Part shown: one piece after another, positions 18,186 to 27,829 of the stretch
Layout: each line of letters begins with the position of its first letter
How positions within the stretch are numbered: the first letter of the stretch is position 1
Assembly (NCBI GenBank): GCA_045430305.1
Contig: JAILXW010000001.1
Span: 558,001-622,000 of the forward strand
Length of the DNA: 64,000 bases
From: Agarilytica sp045430305
Lineage (GTDB): Bacteria; Pseudomonadota; Gammaproteobacteria; Pseudomonadales; Cellvibrionaceae
Direction: 5' to 3'
Notes under the pieces: model-generated
What the model was told of the DNA's origin: nothing
What the model saw: only the letters and a program-made list of their open reading frames with translations
Databases searched by the model: none
Made by a program: the position numbers and the translations under genes

Positions 18186-19844
18186 ATGGAAACTGATACA
18201 GACATAGAACGCGATTCCATGGAATACGATGTAGTGATTGTGGGTGCCGGGCCTTCTGGCCTCAGTGCCGCTTGTCGCCTAAAGCAACTAGATAGCGAAT
18301 TAAGTGTGTGTGTCGTTGAAAAAGGCTCTGAGGTTGGCGCACACATCTTATCTGGTGCGGTATTAGAACCGTCAGCGCTCAATGAGCTATTTCACGACTG
18401 GAAATCGATGAACGCGCCGCTTAATACACCGGTGAATAAAGACGAGATCTTTCTCTTCACTGGTGAGCAGTCGGGTATCAAAATCCCAGGAATGTTTGCC
18501 CCCAAAACCATGCACAACGAAGGCAATTACATTGTCAGTTTAGGTAATTTTTGCCGCTGGCTTGCAGAGCAAGCAGAAAACCTAGGTGTAGAGATTTTCC
18601 CAGGGTTTAGCGCGGCTGATGTGGTTTGGAATGAAGACGGTAGTGTAAAGGGGATCGTAACCGGAGACATGGGCGTTGGCGCCGAAGGCGACCACAAAGA
18701 TAGCTACACGCCAGGCATGGAGCTTCATGCCAAATACACGCTATTCGCAGAAGGCGCTCGTGGACATTTAGGAAAAACATTAATTTCTAAATTCAACTTA
18801 GACGAAGGCAAAGACCCACAGCACTACGGCATTGGCATTAAAGAGCTTTGGAAGGTGCCCGCTGAGCAACACCAACAAGGCTTGGTGCTGCATTCTGCTG
18901 GCTGGCCACTTTCGGAGTCAGGGTCTGCTGGCGGTGGGTTCTTGTATCACTTAGAAGATAACCAAGTAGCACTTGGACTAATAACAGACCTCTCTTATAT
19001 CAACCCCCACCTCAGCCCGTTTGATGAGTTTCAAAGGTACAAACATCACCCTGATATTGCCAAACATTTACAAGGTGGTGAACGTATTTCCTACGGTGCG
19101 CGAGCGATTACTAAAGGTGGATATCAATCTTTACCCAAAATGCACTTTCCCGGTGGTTTGCTCATTGGTTGCGATGCAGGCACACTCAACTTTGCCAAAA
19201 TCAAAGGTACACATACTGCCATGAAGTCAGGCATGATTGCCGCTGAAGTTGTCAGCCAAGCAATCGCGGCTGAAAACAATAATGCTGACCTAGAAACATT
19301 TGCAAAAGAATACAAAAAATCTTGGGTATACACAGAGTTGCGCAAGGTACGAAACTTCGGCCCGGCCCAACATCGCTGGGGTAATTTGATGGGTTCAGCG
19401 TATTCTTTTATCGACATCAATCTATTTGATGGCACCCTGCCATGGACCCTGCATGACAAACACAGCGATCACAGCCGTTTAAAACCCGCCGCATCAAGCA
19501 AAAAAATTGACTACCCAAGCCCCGACGGAAAATTAAGTTTTGATAAGTTAAGTTCCGTTTATTTGAGTAATACCAACCATGAAGAAGACCAGCCTTGCCA
19601 CCTAAAACTGACCGACCCTAACATACCGCTTACGAAAAATTTATCTGAGTTTGCGGAACCCGCACAGCGGTATTGCCCCGCAGGCGTTTATGAAATATTA
19701 GAAAACACGCAAGGGGAAAAAGTTTTTCAAATTAATTCTCAAAACTGCGTGCACTGTAAAACTTGCGACATTAAAGACCCAGCACAAAATATTACATGGG
19801 TATGCCCTGAAGGCGGCGGAGGCCCCAATTACCCTAACATGTAA
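18186..19844 (+). CDS. Electron transfer flavoprotein-ubiquinone oxidoreductase
   Basis: Membrane-associated flavoprotein that passes electrons from reduced ETF to the quinone pool. 552 aa from the ATG at 18186, which is preceded by AAGAGG. Order: FAD-binding Rossmann motif (DVVIVGAGPSGLSAACRL, about residues 13-30), ubiquinone-binding and FAD domains, then the C-terminal ferredoxin-like domain with the 4Fe-4S ligands: YCPAGVYEI and NCVHCKTCDIKDP, closing on ITWVCPEGGGGPNYP. Length matches the family. It is divergent from etfBA, consistent with a shared fatty-acid and amino-acid oxidation role. Confidence 0.96.
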   Translation: METDTDIERDSMEYDVVIVGAGPSGLSAACRLKQLDSELSVCVVEKGSEVGAHILSGAVLEPSALNELFHDWKSMNAPLNTPVNKDEIFLFTGEQSGIKIPGMFAPKTMHNEGNYIVSLGNFCRWLAEQAENLGVEIFPGFSAADVVWNEDGSVKGIVTGDMGVGAEGDHKDSYTPGMELHAKYTLFAEGARGHLGKTLISKFNLDEGKDPQHYGIGIKELWKVPAEQHQQGLVLHSAGWPLSESGSAGGGFLYHLEDNQVALGLITDLSYINPHLSPFDEFQRYKHHPDIAKHLQGGERISYGARAITKGGYQSLPKMHFPGGLLIGCDAGTLNFAKIKGTHTAMKSGMIAAEVVSQAIAAENNNADLETFAKEYKKSWVYTELRKVRNFGPAQHRWGNLMGSAYSFIDINLFDGTLPWTLHDKHSDHSRLKPAASSKKIDYPSPDGKLSFDKLSSVYLSNTNHEEDQPCHLKLTDPNIPLTKNLSEFAEPAQRYCPAGVYEILENTQGEKVFQINSQNCVHCKTCDIKDPAQNITWVCPEGGGGPNYPNM

Positions 19845-19868
19845 GGTTTTTTACACCATAAAAGGTGT

Positions 19869-20534
19869 TTATTGTGCGGTTTTTCCTGTGAACTTATTCA
19901 AAAAGGTGACACTGGCTTTACGATAAAGGTCTTGCGGAACTGATTTATTGCTTGCGAAAAATCGACTTCGACTTGTAACAAGCGCCGTATCCATAATTTT
20001 TCCGGTACGAACTTCGTAAATTAACACCTGGAAGACAACACGGTCGAGGCCGTAATCTTTATCTGGGTGAAGTTCTTGGCCTTCCATCAACTCTTGTTGC
20101 GTGTTTAGCCGGTCTTCCACTAACAAGATACTTGGAACAAATAAAAGATCACGCTTTAATTCGCGCGCTGATTGCAGCAATACATCGAGTCTCGTAGTAG
20201 GTTTTACATGCGTGGAATTATTTTCAATTAATTGAAAGTCAGCAAACAATTGCCGAAAAGTAATATCGAGACCGGCGTTCAATGCAGACACATTGCGCGG
20301 CATACTGCGCCCCTGAATATGAACAGCCGGAGCCAACGCAATAGGCGTATTCACATCCACTAGCCACTCACGATTTCGGTCGACAGAAAATTTAGATTTT
20401 AAGTAGGCTTTTTCTAGCGTGTCAGAGCTAACATGAGAAACATATTGGTGCGTACAAGCACTTAAAAGGGCAATAAAGCCCCAAAGTAATACTTTTTGAA
20501 CTCGATAACACTGCGGGTGTTCATTCACGGGCAT
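19869..20534 (-). CDS. Lipoprotein of unknown function (DUF4823-like)
   Basis: 221 aa. Signal peptide with lipobox LLSAC near residue 27 indicates a lipid-anchored envelope protein. The mature part contains a segment typical of small lipoproteins of the DUF4823 type (TFRQLFADFQLIENN..., DVLLQSARELKRDLLFVPSILLVEDR, VFQVLIYEVRTGKIMDTALVTSRSRFF). The family link is by memory and moderate. It converges with the ETF-QO gene, with only 24 bp between the stops. Confidence 0.7.
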   Translation of the reverse strand: MPVNEHPQCYRVQKVLLWGFIALLSACTHQYVSHVSSDTLEKAYLKSKFSVDRNREWLVDVNTPIALAPAVHIQGRSMPRNVSALNAGLDITFRQLFADFQLIENNSTHVKPTTRLDVLLQSARELKRDLLFVPSILLVEDRLNTQQELMEGQELHPDKDYGLDRVVFQVLIYEVRTGKIMDTALVTSRSRFFASNKSVPQDLYRKASVTFLNKFTGKTAQ

Positions 20535-20756
20535 TTAGCGCTCCAAGCGACAGTACTCTTCAAGCTCAAAAAGTTAAATTTAGCTTTGAAAGAATGCGTT
20601 AACGTTACGAAAAATGGTTCTTAGGCTCGATCTGTGGCAATCAAACCGCCTTAAATCATATTTCGATATGTGGAATACATATTTTGAGATAACTATATCT
20701 TAATCACTGCATGAATAGTTATCGCCATATTAACAACTAAGTTTAGGTAAAATTCA

Positions 20757-21599
20757 ATGGCCTTGCCGGTAGATGAAATTCTTGATTTAGAAAAGCTGGA
20801 TAGTAATTTATTTCGTAGTCAGCACCATTACGAAAACTTCCGCAAAACCTTGTTCGGCGGTCAAGTTTTGGGCCAGGCGCTAAAAGCCGCGTACGAAACC
20901 CAAGAACATGCCCTTCCGCACTCCTTTCACGCCTATTTTCTGCGTGCTGGAAGCAGTGAAACACCTGTCATATATGATGTCGAGAATGTAAGGGATGGTC
21001 GCTCGGTATCCTCGCGACGCGTTCTAGCACGTCAATATGGGCGCCCAATCGTGAACCTATCCGCTTCTTTCCATAAACAAGAGCAAGGCTACGAACACCA
21101 AGTCCCCTACCCTGAACACATACCTTGCCCTGATGAACTCATGGATCAACGAGACCAATCCCACTTGGGCGACAAAATATTTAATCAGAAAAGTACCTTT
21201 ACCCCCTTCGACTTTTTACCGATCGACCAATCGTTATTCTCTAAAGGCGTTATAGACCCGCCGCAGGGGTATTTTTGGTTAAAAGCGAAAGATAAATTAC
21301 AAGATAATTCAGCCATTAGCCACGTGTGCTCGCTCGCGTTTGCGTCTGATATGGGATTGTTGGCCACGGCGCTTCTGCCTCACAGCGCGACTATTTTCGA
21401 CGAAAACCTGGTGGTAGCAAGTATTGACCATGCGATGTACTTCCATCGCACTGATTTTCGTGTTGATGAATGGATGCTATGTCAAACACAAAGCCCCTGG
21501 GCAGGCAGCGCTCGGGGCTTTGCCACTGCGCATATTTTTAATCAAAAACACCAACTTATTGCAACGACGTTTCAAGAAGGGCTTATACGCCATATTTAG
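20757..21599 (+). CDS. tesB: Acyl-CoA thioesterase II
   Basis: Double-hotdog thioesterase hydrolysing medium- and long-chain acyl-CoA. 280 aa, the usual length. Motifs: FGGQVLGQALKAAY and SFHAYFLRAGSS in the first hotdog, DGRSVSSRRVLARQYGRPI, and in the second DHAMYFHRTDFRVDEWML with the downstream ARGFATAHIFNQKHQLIATTFQEGLIR. It follows a 220-bp gap after a divergent lipoprotein gene. Confidence 0.95.
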   Translation: MALPVDEILDLEKLDSNLFRSQHHYENFRKTLFGGQVLGQALKAAYETQEHALPHSFHAYFLRAGSSETPVIYDVENVRDGRSVSSRRVLARQYGRPIVNLSASFHKQEQGYEHQVPYPEHIPCPDELMDQRDQSHLGDKIFNQKSTFTPFDFLPIDQSLFSKGVIDPPQGYFWLKAKDKLQDNSAISHVCSLAFASDMGLLATALLPHSATIFDENLVVASIDHAMYFHRTDFRVDEWMLCQTQSPWAGSARGFATAHIFNQKHQLIATTFQEGLIRHI

Positions 21600-21677
21600 C
21601 GCTATACTTTAGATAACCCGCCACCCTTTTTACCTTACCGTGTGGCGCCATCTCACTCACTGACACGGAACCCCGTT

Positions 21678-22016
21678 ATGGATCGCTTTACAATTGCCAA
21701 CGCCGTAGAAACCCTAGAAGAACTGTATGATGCGCTTGTTAATGCCTATTGGGATTCCAGTGATGTTTTTCAAAAAGACACCATATTCGATATTCTTTCG
21801 ACCATAACATCTGAGCTTAATGAGCTCGGCAAGTTGAGTATCGCAGATCACAGCATGCGCTATGAGCCCGTAACAGAAGGGTTTCCCGCTTGCGCTCGCA
21901 AGTTCAAACAATTACAGAGCAATATTGATTCTTGGTTCCCACGCACCGACACCGCACGCAACCTAAACGAAACGCTCATTAACGCCACCGCGTTAATAGC
22001 ACCTAAATACGCTTAA
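21678..22016 (+). CDS. Small helical protein of unknown function
   Basis: 112 aa from the ATG at 21678, with a GGAA ribosome site; the frame extends 12 codons upstream. The protein is acidic, probably all-helical and soluble, with no signal peptide. No family recognised. It lies 78 bp after tesB and may be read with it. Confidence 0.6.
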   Translation: MDRFTIANAVETLEELYDALVNAYWDSSDVFQKDTIFDILSTITSELNELGKLSIADHSMRYEPVTEGFPACARKFKQLQSNIDSWFPRTDTARNLNETLINATALIAPKYA

Positions 22017-22228
22017 TCGCCAACAACATTGCCCGTTTGGCCATTGAGTATAATGATCTAACAGATACGAATATCTTTGGCGATTTCTGCTGACGCACAG
22101 CAATCGGCGCCTATTTGCACAGATTTATTTCTACATTGTCAATTCACGTATCTGTCTAGAAGAATTCGATTTAAAAAAGGCTCAATCTTAACTGGCACTT
22201 TGGCGGATTTGTTCGATACTTTAATTAG

Positions 22229-22368
22229 CTGATGGCAAACATCCCCCCAAGTGTTCGATGCCACCAGCAGAGCTACCTAGTAGCTCGTTGAGGATGAGAG
22301 TCCTTAATGTTTCACTCCTAATGGTCCTAGCCCGACGGTCTCCCCCCAGAAACGTCGGGCTTTTTTTT
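22229..22368 (+). ncRNA. Candidate small RNA with four stem-loops
   Basis: A gene-free stretch between the 112-aa ORF and trmH holds four consecutive hairpins on the plus strand. They are GATG/CATC around GCAAA (22231-22243), GAGCTA/TAGCTC around CCTAG (22270-22286), AGGA/TCCT around TGAGAG (22291-22304), and the 9-bp terminator stem at 22329-22361 followed by T8. A weak -10 (TACTTT, 22217-22222) would start a transcript of about 140 nt. There is no ORF and no known family match. The alternative is a long 3' UTR of the upstream gene. Confidence 0.45.
22329..22368 (+). terminator. Rho-independent terminator
   Basis: Perfect 9-bp arms AGCCCGACG and CGTCGGGCT (22329-22337, 22353-22361) with a 15-base loop, followed by eight T. 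It closes the candidate small RNA, or the tesB unit if no separate RNA exists. Confidence 0.85.
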
Positions 22369-22404
22369 ACCTGTAATTTGGTGAAAACGAAATGCCCTTG
22401 AGCT

Positions 22405-23100
22405 TCAAGCTTCGTGAGCGGCCGTTTGATTTACTTTTGCATACCATTGCGAAAGGTTTACCACCTCACCATCTTCTCTTACCGGGGGGTAATCTAAATG
22501 ATTTGTATCGCAATATTCTGCCAGAACTGGATGCGCCCATTTAAAAAACAACGCGCGATACCGTTCTGCTGATAACCGTGTGCTGGCGTACATACCTGCA
22601 TCTTCGCGTTGGTTTTGCGCCTGAGCAAGAATCAAGGCGCAGGCAACACTAACGTTGTAAGACTCAACCATGCCGTACATGGGTAATATTACTTCTTGGT
22701 CTACGTAGGCACGAGCTTCCTCGCTAACACCTCTGACTTCAGCCCCCATTAACAGGGCCGTCGGCTTCGTGTAGTCGATTTCGCGGTAGTCGATCGCGGT
22801 ATCCGATAGATTCGCCGCTACTATTTGATAATTCTGCGCTTTAAGCTGCGCTATGGGAGTTTCTACACTGTGGTGACTTTCAACCTCTACCCACTTTTCC
22901 GAGCCGGCTGAGGTGTTTGAATACGTTTGAAAGCCATCTGTGGGGATTACACAGTGCATCTTATCAATACCAACTGCGTCGCATGTGCGAACGATGGCGG
23001 CAAGATTGCGGCTTTTATGTACTTCATCTGTAATTACAGTGAGATCTGATTGGCGTGTCTGCAATACTTTAGTAATGCGTTGAAATCTTTCTGGTGTCAT
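22405..23100 (-). CDS. trmH: tRNA (guanosine-2'-O-)-methyltransferase (Gm18)
   Basis: SPOUT-family enzyme that 2'-O-methylates G18 of tRNA using S-adenosylmethionine. 231 aa, like E. coli TrmH (229). SpoU motifs are clear: VHKSRNLAAIVRTCDAVG (motif 1), LLMGAEVRGVSEEA (motif 2) and LPMYGMVESYNVSVACALIL (motif 3, knot). The C-terminal extension reads RLSAERYRALFFKWAHP. It converges with the tesB-side transcripts across the terminator at 22329. Confidence 0.95.
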   Translation of the reverse strand: MTPERFQRITKVLQTRQSDLTVITDEVHKSRNLAAIVRTCDAVGIDKMHCVIPTDGFQTYSNTSAGSEKWVEVESHHSVETPIAQLKAQNYQIVAANLSDTAIDYREIDYTKPTALLMGAEVRGVSEEARAYVDQEVILPMYGMVESYNVSVACALILAQAQNQREDAGMYASTRLSAERYRALFFKWAHPVLAEYCDTNHLDYPPVREDGEVVNLSQWYAKVNQTAAHEA

Positions 23101-23753
23101 TTTTATAGATAGTTGTAATAGATCAATGGGCTTATAAAAAATTCGGGGCTAAGCTGGAAATTCGAATTGTTAAAAATTTATTAAAATCAAGCCCTAACTC
23201 TATCATTTTTTTTCCACAAAAGCTGTGGATAACTTAGTGGATAGAGTAAGGAAAAACTTGCTCAATGGGCTTATTCGCTTAACCCGCCTTAGATTGGGTG
23301 TTTTTTAACCTGTTTTTATTTTCCCTTTATTATCAACAGGTTAGAGGGTTTTTGTAGTGTATATACCGTTTTAGACACGAAGTGATTCAAAAAAATACAA
23401 TTTTTCGCGCCTAGATCGACAGGTGTGCATAAGAGGTTAGCATCTGCTTACCGCTAAACCCGTTTAGTCACAATTTTGTCAAAATGCAAGCCTCATTTGG
23501 AACGCATGGATAATTTATTTGGCGTTAAAAAAATAAATTGAAGACATTGCCAAAGAAAGCTTAAAGAGAGCCTTCATCTATAACCATTAGTTAGCAGCAC
23601 AAGAGGAACGCCCTTCCATTTTACATTGACCTACTATTGTTTTTAACGCCAATACCGCACTTACTTTTATAGAATTTGTGAAATGCCGTTCACTAATGAT
23701 GAACTTTAAGTAAAATGCGGCCCCTGATTAAATAATTCATGACGAGAGACAAC
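23101..23753. other. Long intergenic region, AT-rich, before DAHP synthase
   Basis: This 653-bp stretch has no convincing ORF. It contains a perfect DnaA-box 9-mer at 23224-23232 and a near match at 23210-23218 (listed separately). It must also hold the divergent promoters of trmH and the DAHP synthase gene. I saw no leader peptide rich in aromatic residues and no tRNA. Confidence 0.5.
23210..23232. promoter_or_regulatory. Pair of DnaA-box-like sites
   Basis: TGTGGATAA at 23224-23232 is an exact DnaA box (complement TTATCCACA). TTTTCCACA at 23210-23218 differs at one position and lies in the opposite orientation five bases away. No dnaA, dnaN or gidA gene is present, so this is not the replication origin. 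DnaA-responsive control of a flanking gene or chance occurrence are the options. Confidence 0.4.
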
Positions 23754-24824
23754 ATGTCTAATGTAGAAGACTTAAATGTCGTATCCCAAGAAGTCTTAAT
23801 TTCACCCGAGCAACTAAAACAAGACTTACCCATGAGCGACAAAGTGAACCAAGTCGTTTCTGAAGGTCGCAAAGTTGTACGGGATATTCTTGACCGTAAA
23901 GATCACCGTTTACTGGTTGTGGTTGGCCCCTGTTCAATACACGACACCAAGGCCGCTATGGAATATGCCGAGGGCCTGGCCAAGCTGGCCGAAAAGGTAA
24001 AAGATACGTTGTATATCGTCATGCGGGTGTATTTTGAAAAACCGCGTACCACGGTGGGTTGGAAAGGTCTAATCAATGACCCCTACCTTAATGACTCATT
24101 CAAGATACAAGAAGGCCTACATGTAGGGCGTAAACTTCTACAAGATATTAGTGAATTAGGCTTACCTACTGCTACTGAAGCGCTCGACCCCATTTCACCA
24201 CAATATTTACAAGACCTCGTAAGCTGGTCTGCTATTGGTGCGCGCACGACGGAATCACAAACGCACCGCGAAATGGCCAGTGGCCTTTCTTCTGCTGTCG
24301 GCTTCAAGAATGGTACAGATGGCGGTCTTACCGTTGCTATCAATGCACTGCAATCGGTAAGCAGCCCCCACCGCTTCCTTGGTATTAATAAAGACGGCGC
24401 CGTTTCGATCATCACCACAAAGGGTAACGCGTACGGCCATGTTGTATTGCGTGGCGGTGGCGGCAAGCCAAATTATGACTCAGTAAGCGTCGCGGTGTGT
24501 GAGCAAGCGTTAGAAAAAGCAGGTATTACACCCAATATCATGGTTGACTGTAGCCACGCCAACTCGAATAAAAATCATGAACTGCAACCTTTGGTGATGG
24601 AGAACGTCAGCAACCAGATTCTCGAAGGTAACAAAAGCATTATGGGGGTAATGATCGAAAGCCACCTCGGTGCGGGGAATCAAAAAATCCCTGAAAACCT
24701 TGAAGATCTAACATACGGCGTATCTGTTACAGACGCATGTATCGATTGGAAAACAACCGAAAATTTGCTTTCAACGACCGCTGACAAGCTAAAAAGCGCC
24801 CTCCCAAAACGGCTTAACTCTTAA
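23754..24824 (+). CDS. 3-deoxy-7-phosphoheptulonate synthase (type I, AroFGH class)
   Basis: First step of the shikimate pathway: PEP plus erythrose 4-phosphate gives DAHP. 356 aa from the ATG at 23754 (AGAGA just upstream); another in-frame ATG lies five codons earlier. Family motifs: VVGPCSIHD, RVYFEKPRTTVGWKG, PTATEALDP, GARTTESQTHREMASGLS, GFKNGTDGG, VDCSHANSNK and GVMIESHLGAG. The N-terminal extension of about 45 residues is the regulatory part of AroF/G/H enzymes. Which aromatic amino acid inhibits it cannot be read from the sequence. A terminator follows. Confidence 0.95.
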   Translation: MSNVEDLNVVSQEVLISPEQLKQDLPMSDKVNQVVSEGRKVVRDILDRKDHRLLVVVGPCSIHDTKAAMEYAEGLAKLAEKVKDTLYIVMRVYFEKPRTTVGWKGLINDPYLNDSFKIQEGLHVGRKLLQDISELGLPTATEALDPISPQYLQDLVSWSAIGARTTESQTHREMASGLSSAVGFKNGTDGGLTVAINALQSVSSPHRFLGINKDGAVSIITTKGNAYGHVVLRGGGGKPNYDSVSVAVCEQALEKAGITPNIMVDCSHANSNKNHELQPLVMENVSNQILEGNKSIMGVMIESHLGAGNQKIPENLEDLTYGVSVTDACIDWKTTENLLSTTADKLKSALPKRLNS

Positions 24825-24858
24825 AGCCAAAGTTAATGTACTTTCTAAAATAGCATGC

Positions 24859-24893
24859 GTAACCCCTTGATAATCAAGGGGTTACTGTTTTTT
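24859..24893 (+). terminator. Rho-independent terminator of the DAHP synthase gene
   Basis: 12-bp perfect arms GTAACCCCTTGA / TCAAGGGGTTAC at 24859-24870 and 24874-24885 around TAA, followed by CTG and six T. Confidence 0.85.
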
Positions 24894-25098
24894 CGTTATC
24901 GCTTCTATCGCTTTTCTCAATGTTTTTTTGTTATGTGTGTCACACTTCTGAGGAAAAATCGATATAGCTTTTCGCTCTTTAGAACTTGGCAGCTAAGATC
25001 TTTTACTGATAGCCTAATTACTATGCGCTGAAGCCTTGAAACGCATCAGCCAATTACTTGAAAAATAACAATTACGTACACACACCAGGTAGACAAGT

Positions 25099-25509
25099 AT
25101 GAACGCAGTTGAACAAATGCCAGACGTTTTTCAAGGTACGGATATCTATTCAGTGTTGGGCGAACCGGCAGATCCTTCATCCAACTGGGGCGAGATGCGT
25201 TGCACACAGCTTTCCGGTTATGACTATATCTTCCTTTCCAGCAAAGTTAATTCAAAGCTCGCCAGCCTCACGACCTTGAGCGAGTTTGTTTCTGACATCT
25301 ACCATATGATGCAGACCTCGCCAGACCGCGCGAAAATTTTCATATATTCACACTCGCCAGCGGGTACAACCGAATTTGCCGCCTTCGAAGTGACATGGAA
25401 GAACGGTGAAATACGTGATTTCAGTATTCGACCAATCAAAAACATGGGGCAAAAGGAATTCATTAATACCATTTTTGATCATGGCGACATGCTCGTTGGT
25501 GCAGCCTAA
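25099..25509 (+). CDS. Cytoplasmic protein of unknown function
   Basis: 136 aa, soluble, without signal peptide or membrane segment. Mixed alpha/beta pattern, with a central strand-rich section (FIYSHSPAGTTEFAAFEVTW) and the ending FINTIFDHGDMLVGAA. The ATG is preceded by CCAGGTAGACAAGT, giving an AGG-type site. It stands alone between two terminators, so it is probably monocistronic. No family recognised. Confidence 0.65.
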   Translation: MNAVEQMPDVFQGTDIYSVLGEPADPSSNWGEMRCTQLSGYDYIFLSSKVNSKLASLTTLSEFVSDIYHMMQTSPDRAKIFIYSHSPAGTTEFAAFEVTWKNGEIRDFSIRPIKNMGQKEFINTIFDHGDMLVGAA

Positions 25510-25582
25510 TTTAGGTTTAGGCGCTTCGTCACTATAGAGCAACGACAGAACGTCTACAGCACAGCGACCGATTTAATCAAAA

Positions 25583-25606
25583 GGGCTCGATTTCGAGCCC
25601 TTTTTT
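25583..25606 (+). terminator. Rho-independent terminator
   Basis: GGGCTCGA / TCGAGCCC arms (25583-25590, 25593-25600) followed by six T, about 75 bp after the 136-aa gene. Confidence 0.85.
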
Positions 25607-25771
25607 GTTGGCTTCATACTAAGACCTTCCCTTCTCTTTCTTAAACTACCCACTAATACACCTGATAACATTAACTATCGCATCATAAAAACGACATATT
25701 CCCTTGTTAGCATTGTCACGCCCATAAAAACTCAACACAATTAAACGTATCGCTTTTCCCAAGGCACACTC

Positions 25772-27514
25772 ATGCGACGTACTGCAAAACTTCACCAAAG
25801 ACTTACGTTAAAAACACTGAGCTCTGCCGTAAGTGTACTGGCACTTGCCATGCAGCTATGTGCATGTAACTCCGGGAAGCCCATGGATACATCAGATACA
25901 CAGGTATCGAGCCAGCAGTTACACACCCCAAAACACGCAGCGCTTCATGAGCAGACGTTAATATTGATTAGAAACAGCGATGATGCTGTTCCCCCTCGCC
26001 CCAAGGTGTACCCAGTGCACGCAGTGTACAACCGTGAAGCGATTATTCCCCCCATGTGTTATACGCGCACCGAAGGCAAGCATAACCCTTGTTATGTTTG
26101 CCACCAAAATGCGATACCTGATCGCGAAAACATGATGAACGATAAAAACCTACAAACCGCATACAGCTTTAGCGACGCTGGGCTAAAAAATCATTGGTAC
26201 AACCTTTTTGAAGATCGAAGCAAACACGTAAATAAAATGAGTGACCGTGAAATATTAGACTGGGTAAACCAAGACAACTACTCTGAACTTGCATCACGAT
26301 TAAGACATCGGAATTTTAAGGGCTATATTCCAGATTTAAAAAACCTACAAGAAGGGGCAGCAGCGTTTAATCATGAAGGTTTTGCTATTGACGGTAGCCA
26401 CTGGGTGGCATTTAACTATAAACCCTTCCCTTCAACCTTTTGGCCGACCAACGGCTCTACCGATGACGTTATGATTCGTTTACCTGAGCCATATCGCAAC
26501 ACCAAAGCCGGTAAGTACTCGCACGATGTATACAAAGCAAACCTTGCGATCGTTGAAGCAAATATTAAGGGCGTAAATCGCATTAATACACTTACAATCG
26601 ATGAAAAAGAAATCAATAAAGACCTTAACGAAGACGGCAGCCTCTCTAAAATAAACACCATTACCGACACAACAGCCTATGTTGGTGCTGCTACTGGTTA
26701 TTTTAAACAGAGTTTTACCTACCCAAAGGACACAGAATTTTTACACACCGTTCGATATTTAGGTATTGAGCACAACGAAATCACCTATTCCCGGCGTATG
26801 AAAGAAGTACGCTATATGAAAAAGTGGGCCGCCTACCCGAAATACGTACTCGCCCAATACTATTTAGAAGAAGAGTTTGAAAAAGAAGCAGGTAATTTAC
26901 CCGGTTATACCTACCTGTATGACCACGGTTTAGACAATGGTATGGGCTGGTCAGTACAAGGCTTTATTGAAAATAAAAACGGTCGCTTACGTGTAGCGAG
27001 TTTTGAAGAAAACCTATTCTGTATGGGCTGCCATAATTCAATTGGCTCAACCATTGACAAGACCTTTAGTTTTGGCAGAAAAATGGATGGCGCCCAAGGC
27101 TGGGGCTACATCAACCTAAAAGGCATGCCTGACGCCCCCAACATTGGTGAAAACCAGGGCGAAATTGCTACGTACTTTGAGCGCGTAGGTGGCGGAGACG
27201 AATTTAGAAGCAACCCAGAAATGATGGAGCGTTGGTTCGATAAAAATGGAAATGTAGATATCGCTAAAATGAAAAATAAAGATGTCTATACATTAATAAC
27301 CCCTTCCGTTGAACGGGCGTTACAGCTAAACAAAGCATATAAAGTTATAGTACAAACGCAGGATTTTCTTTTCGGACGAGACGCAACGGTCACACCACCA
27401 AAAAACATTTACGAAACGGTAAACAATAACACCTCCCCTACTCTTTCACCAGAGTTCCAGTACGACTGGAATATTCGCCTAGATTGGACACGCACATCAC
27501 CAAACGCTAAATAA
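25772..27514 (+). CDS. Di-haem cytochrome c-like lipoprotein
   Basis: 580 aa. Signal peptide ending in a Cys-rich lipobox (LCAC, Cys32) suggests a lipid-anchored envelope protein. There are two c-type haem attachment motifs far apart: CYVCH (107-111) and CMGCH (417-421). The large intervening region is rich in aromatic and charged residues. Two haem motifs imply an electron-transfer or redox-enzyme role in the periplasm and fit the full cytochrome c maturation set at 53568-63561. No specific family recognised. A PhoX/DUF839-type protein gene follows 315 bp downstream in the same direction, and the pair may work together. Confidence 0.75.
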   Translation: MRRTAKLHQRLTLKTLSSAVSVLALAMQLCACNSGKPMDTSDTQVSSQQLHTPKHAALHEQTLILIRNSDDAVPPRPKVYPVHAVYNREAIIPPMCYTRTEGKHNPCYVCHQNAIPDRENMMNDKNLQTAYSFSDAGLKNHWYNLFEDRSKHVNKMSDREILDWVNQDNYSELASRLRHRNFKGYIPDLKNLQEGAAAFNHEGFAIDGSHWVAFNYKPFPSTFWPTNGSTDDVMIRLPEPYRNTKAGKYSHDVYKANLAIVEANIKGVNRINTLTIDEKEINKDLNEDGSLSKINTITDTTAYVGAATGYFKQSFTYPKDTEFLHTVRYLGIEHNEITYSRRMKEVRYMKKWAAYPKYVLAQYYLEEEFEKEAGNLPGYTYLYDHGLDNGMGWSVQGFIENKNGRLRVASFEENLFCMGCHNSIGSTIDKTFSFGRKMDGAQGWGYINLKGMPDAPNIGENQGEIATYFERVGGGDEFRSNPEMMERWFDKNGNVDIAKMKNKDVYTLITPSVERALQLNKAYKVIVQTQDFLFGRDATVTPPKNIYETVNNNTSPTLSPEFQYDWNIRLDWTRTSPNAK

Positions 27515-27530
27515 CACTTACAACACGCAA

Positions 27531-27561
27531 AGGGCATAAGTGTATTTTTACACTTCGCCCT
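27531..27561 (+). other. Hairpin between the haem lipoprotein and PhoX-like genes
   Basis: Inner arms AAGTGTA / TACACTT around TTT, extended by GGGC / GCCC with small bulges. No T tract follows, so it is more likely an mRNA-stabilising or attenuating hairpin than an intrinsic terminator. The rest of the 315-bp gap up to 27829 holds no ORF. Confidence 0.45.
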
Positions 27562-27829
27562 AACTCAAGAAATCAGCAACTTTAACCCCTTAATGTAACA
27601 TTCACATTAGTTTAACTTTTACGTCACAAGGTCGCGCGACAATTCATTTCGGCATTCACACGATTATTTACGATGCCCTCAAAACGCTCTGATGAAGCGA
27701 GACATTTTTTTTAGAAATGGATAATATGCACACCGCAAACTATCGCTAATGGAATAGCATTAACGCGTACAAATGCTCAAAACATCAGAAAGACATCATT
27801 TGAAAGAGCAAAGATTTGGAGAAAAACCA

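Noticed and set aside
23210..23232. DnaA boxes considered as oriC
   Set aside because: Only two boxes, no AT-rich 13-mer cluster recognised, and none of the usual origin neighbours (dnaA, dnaN, gidA).
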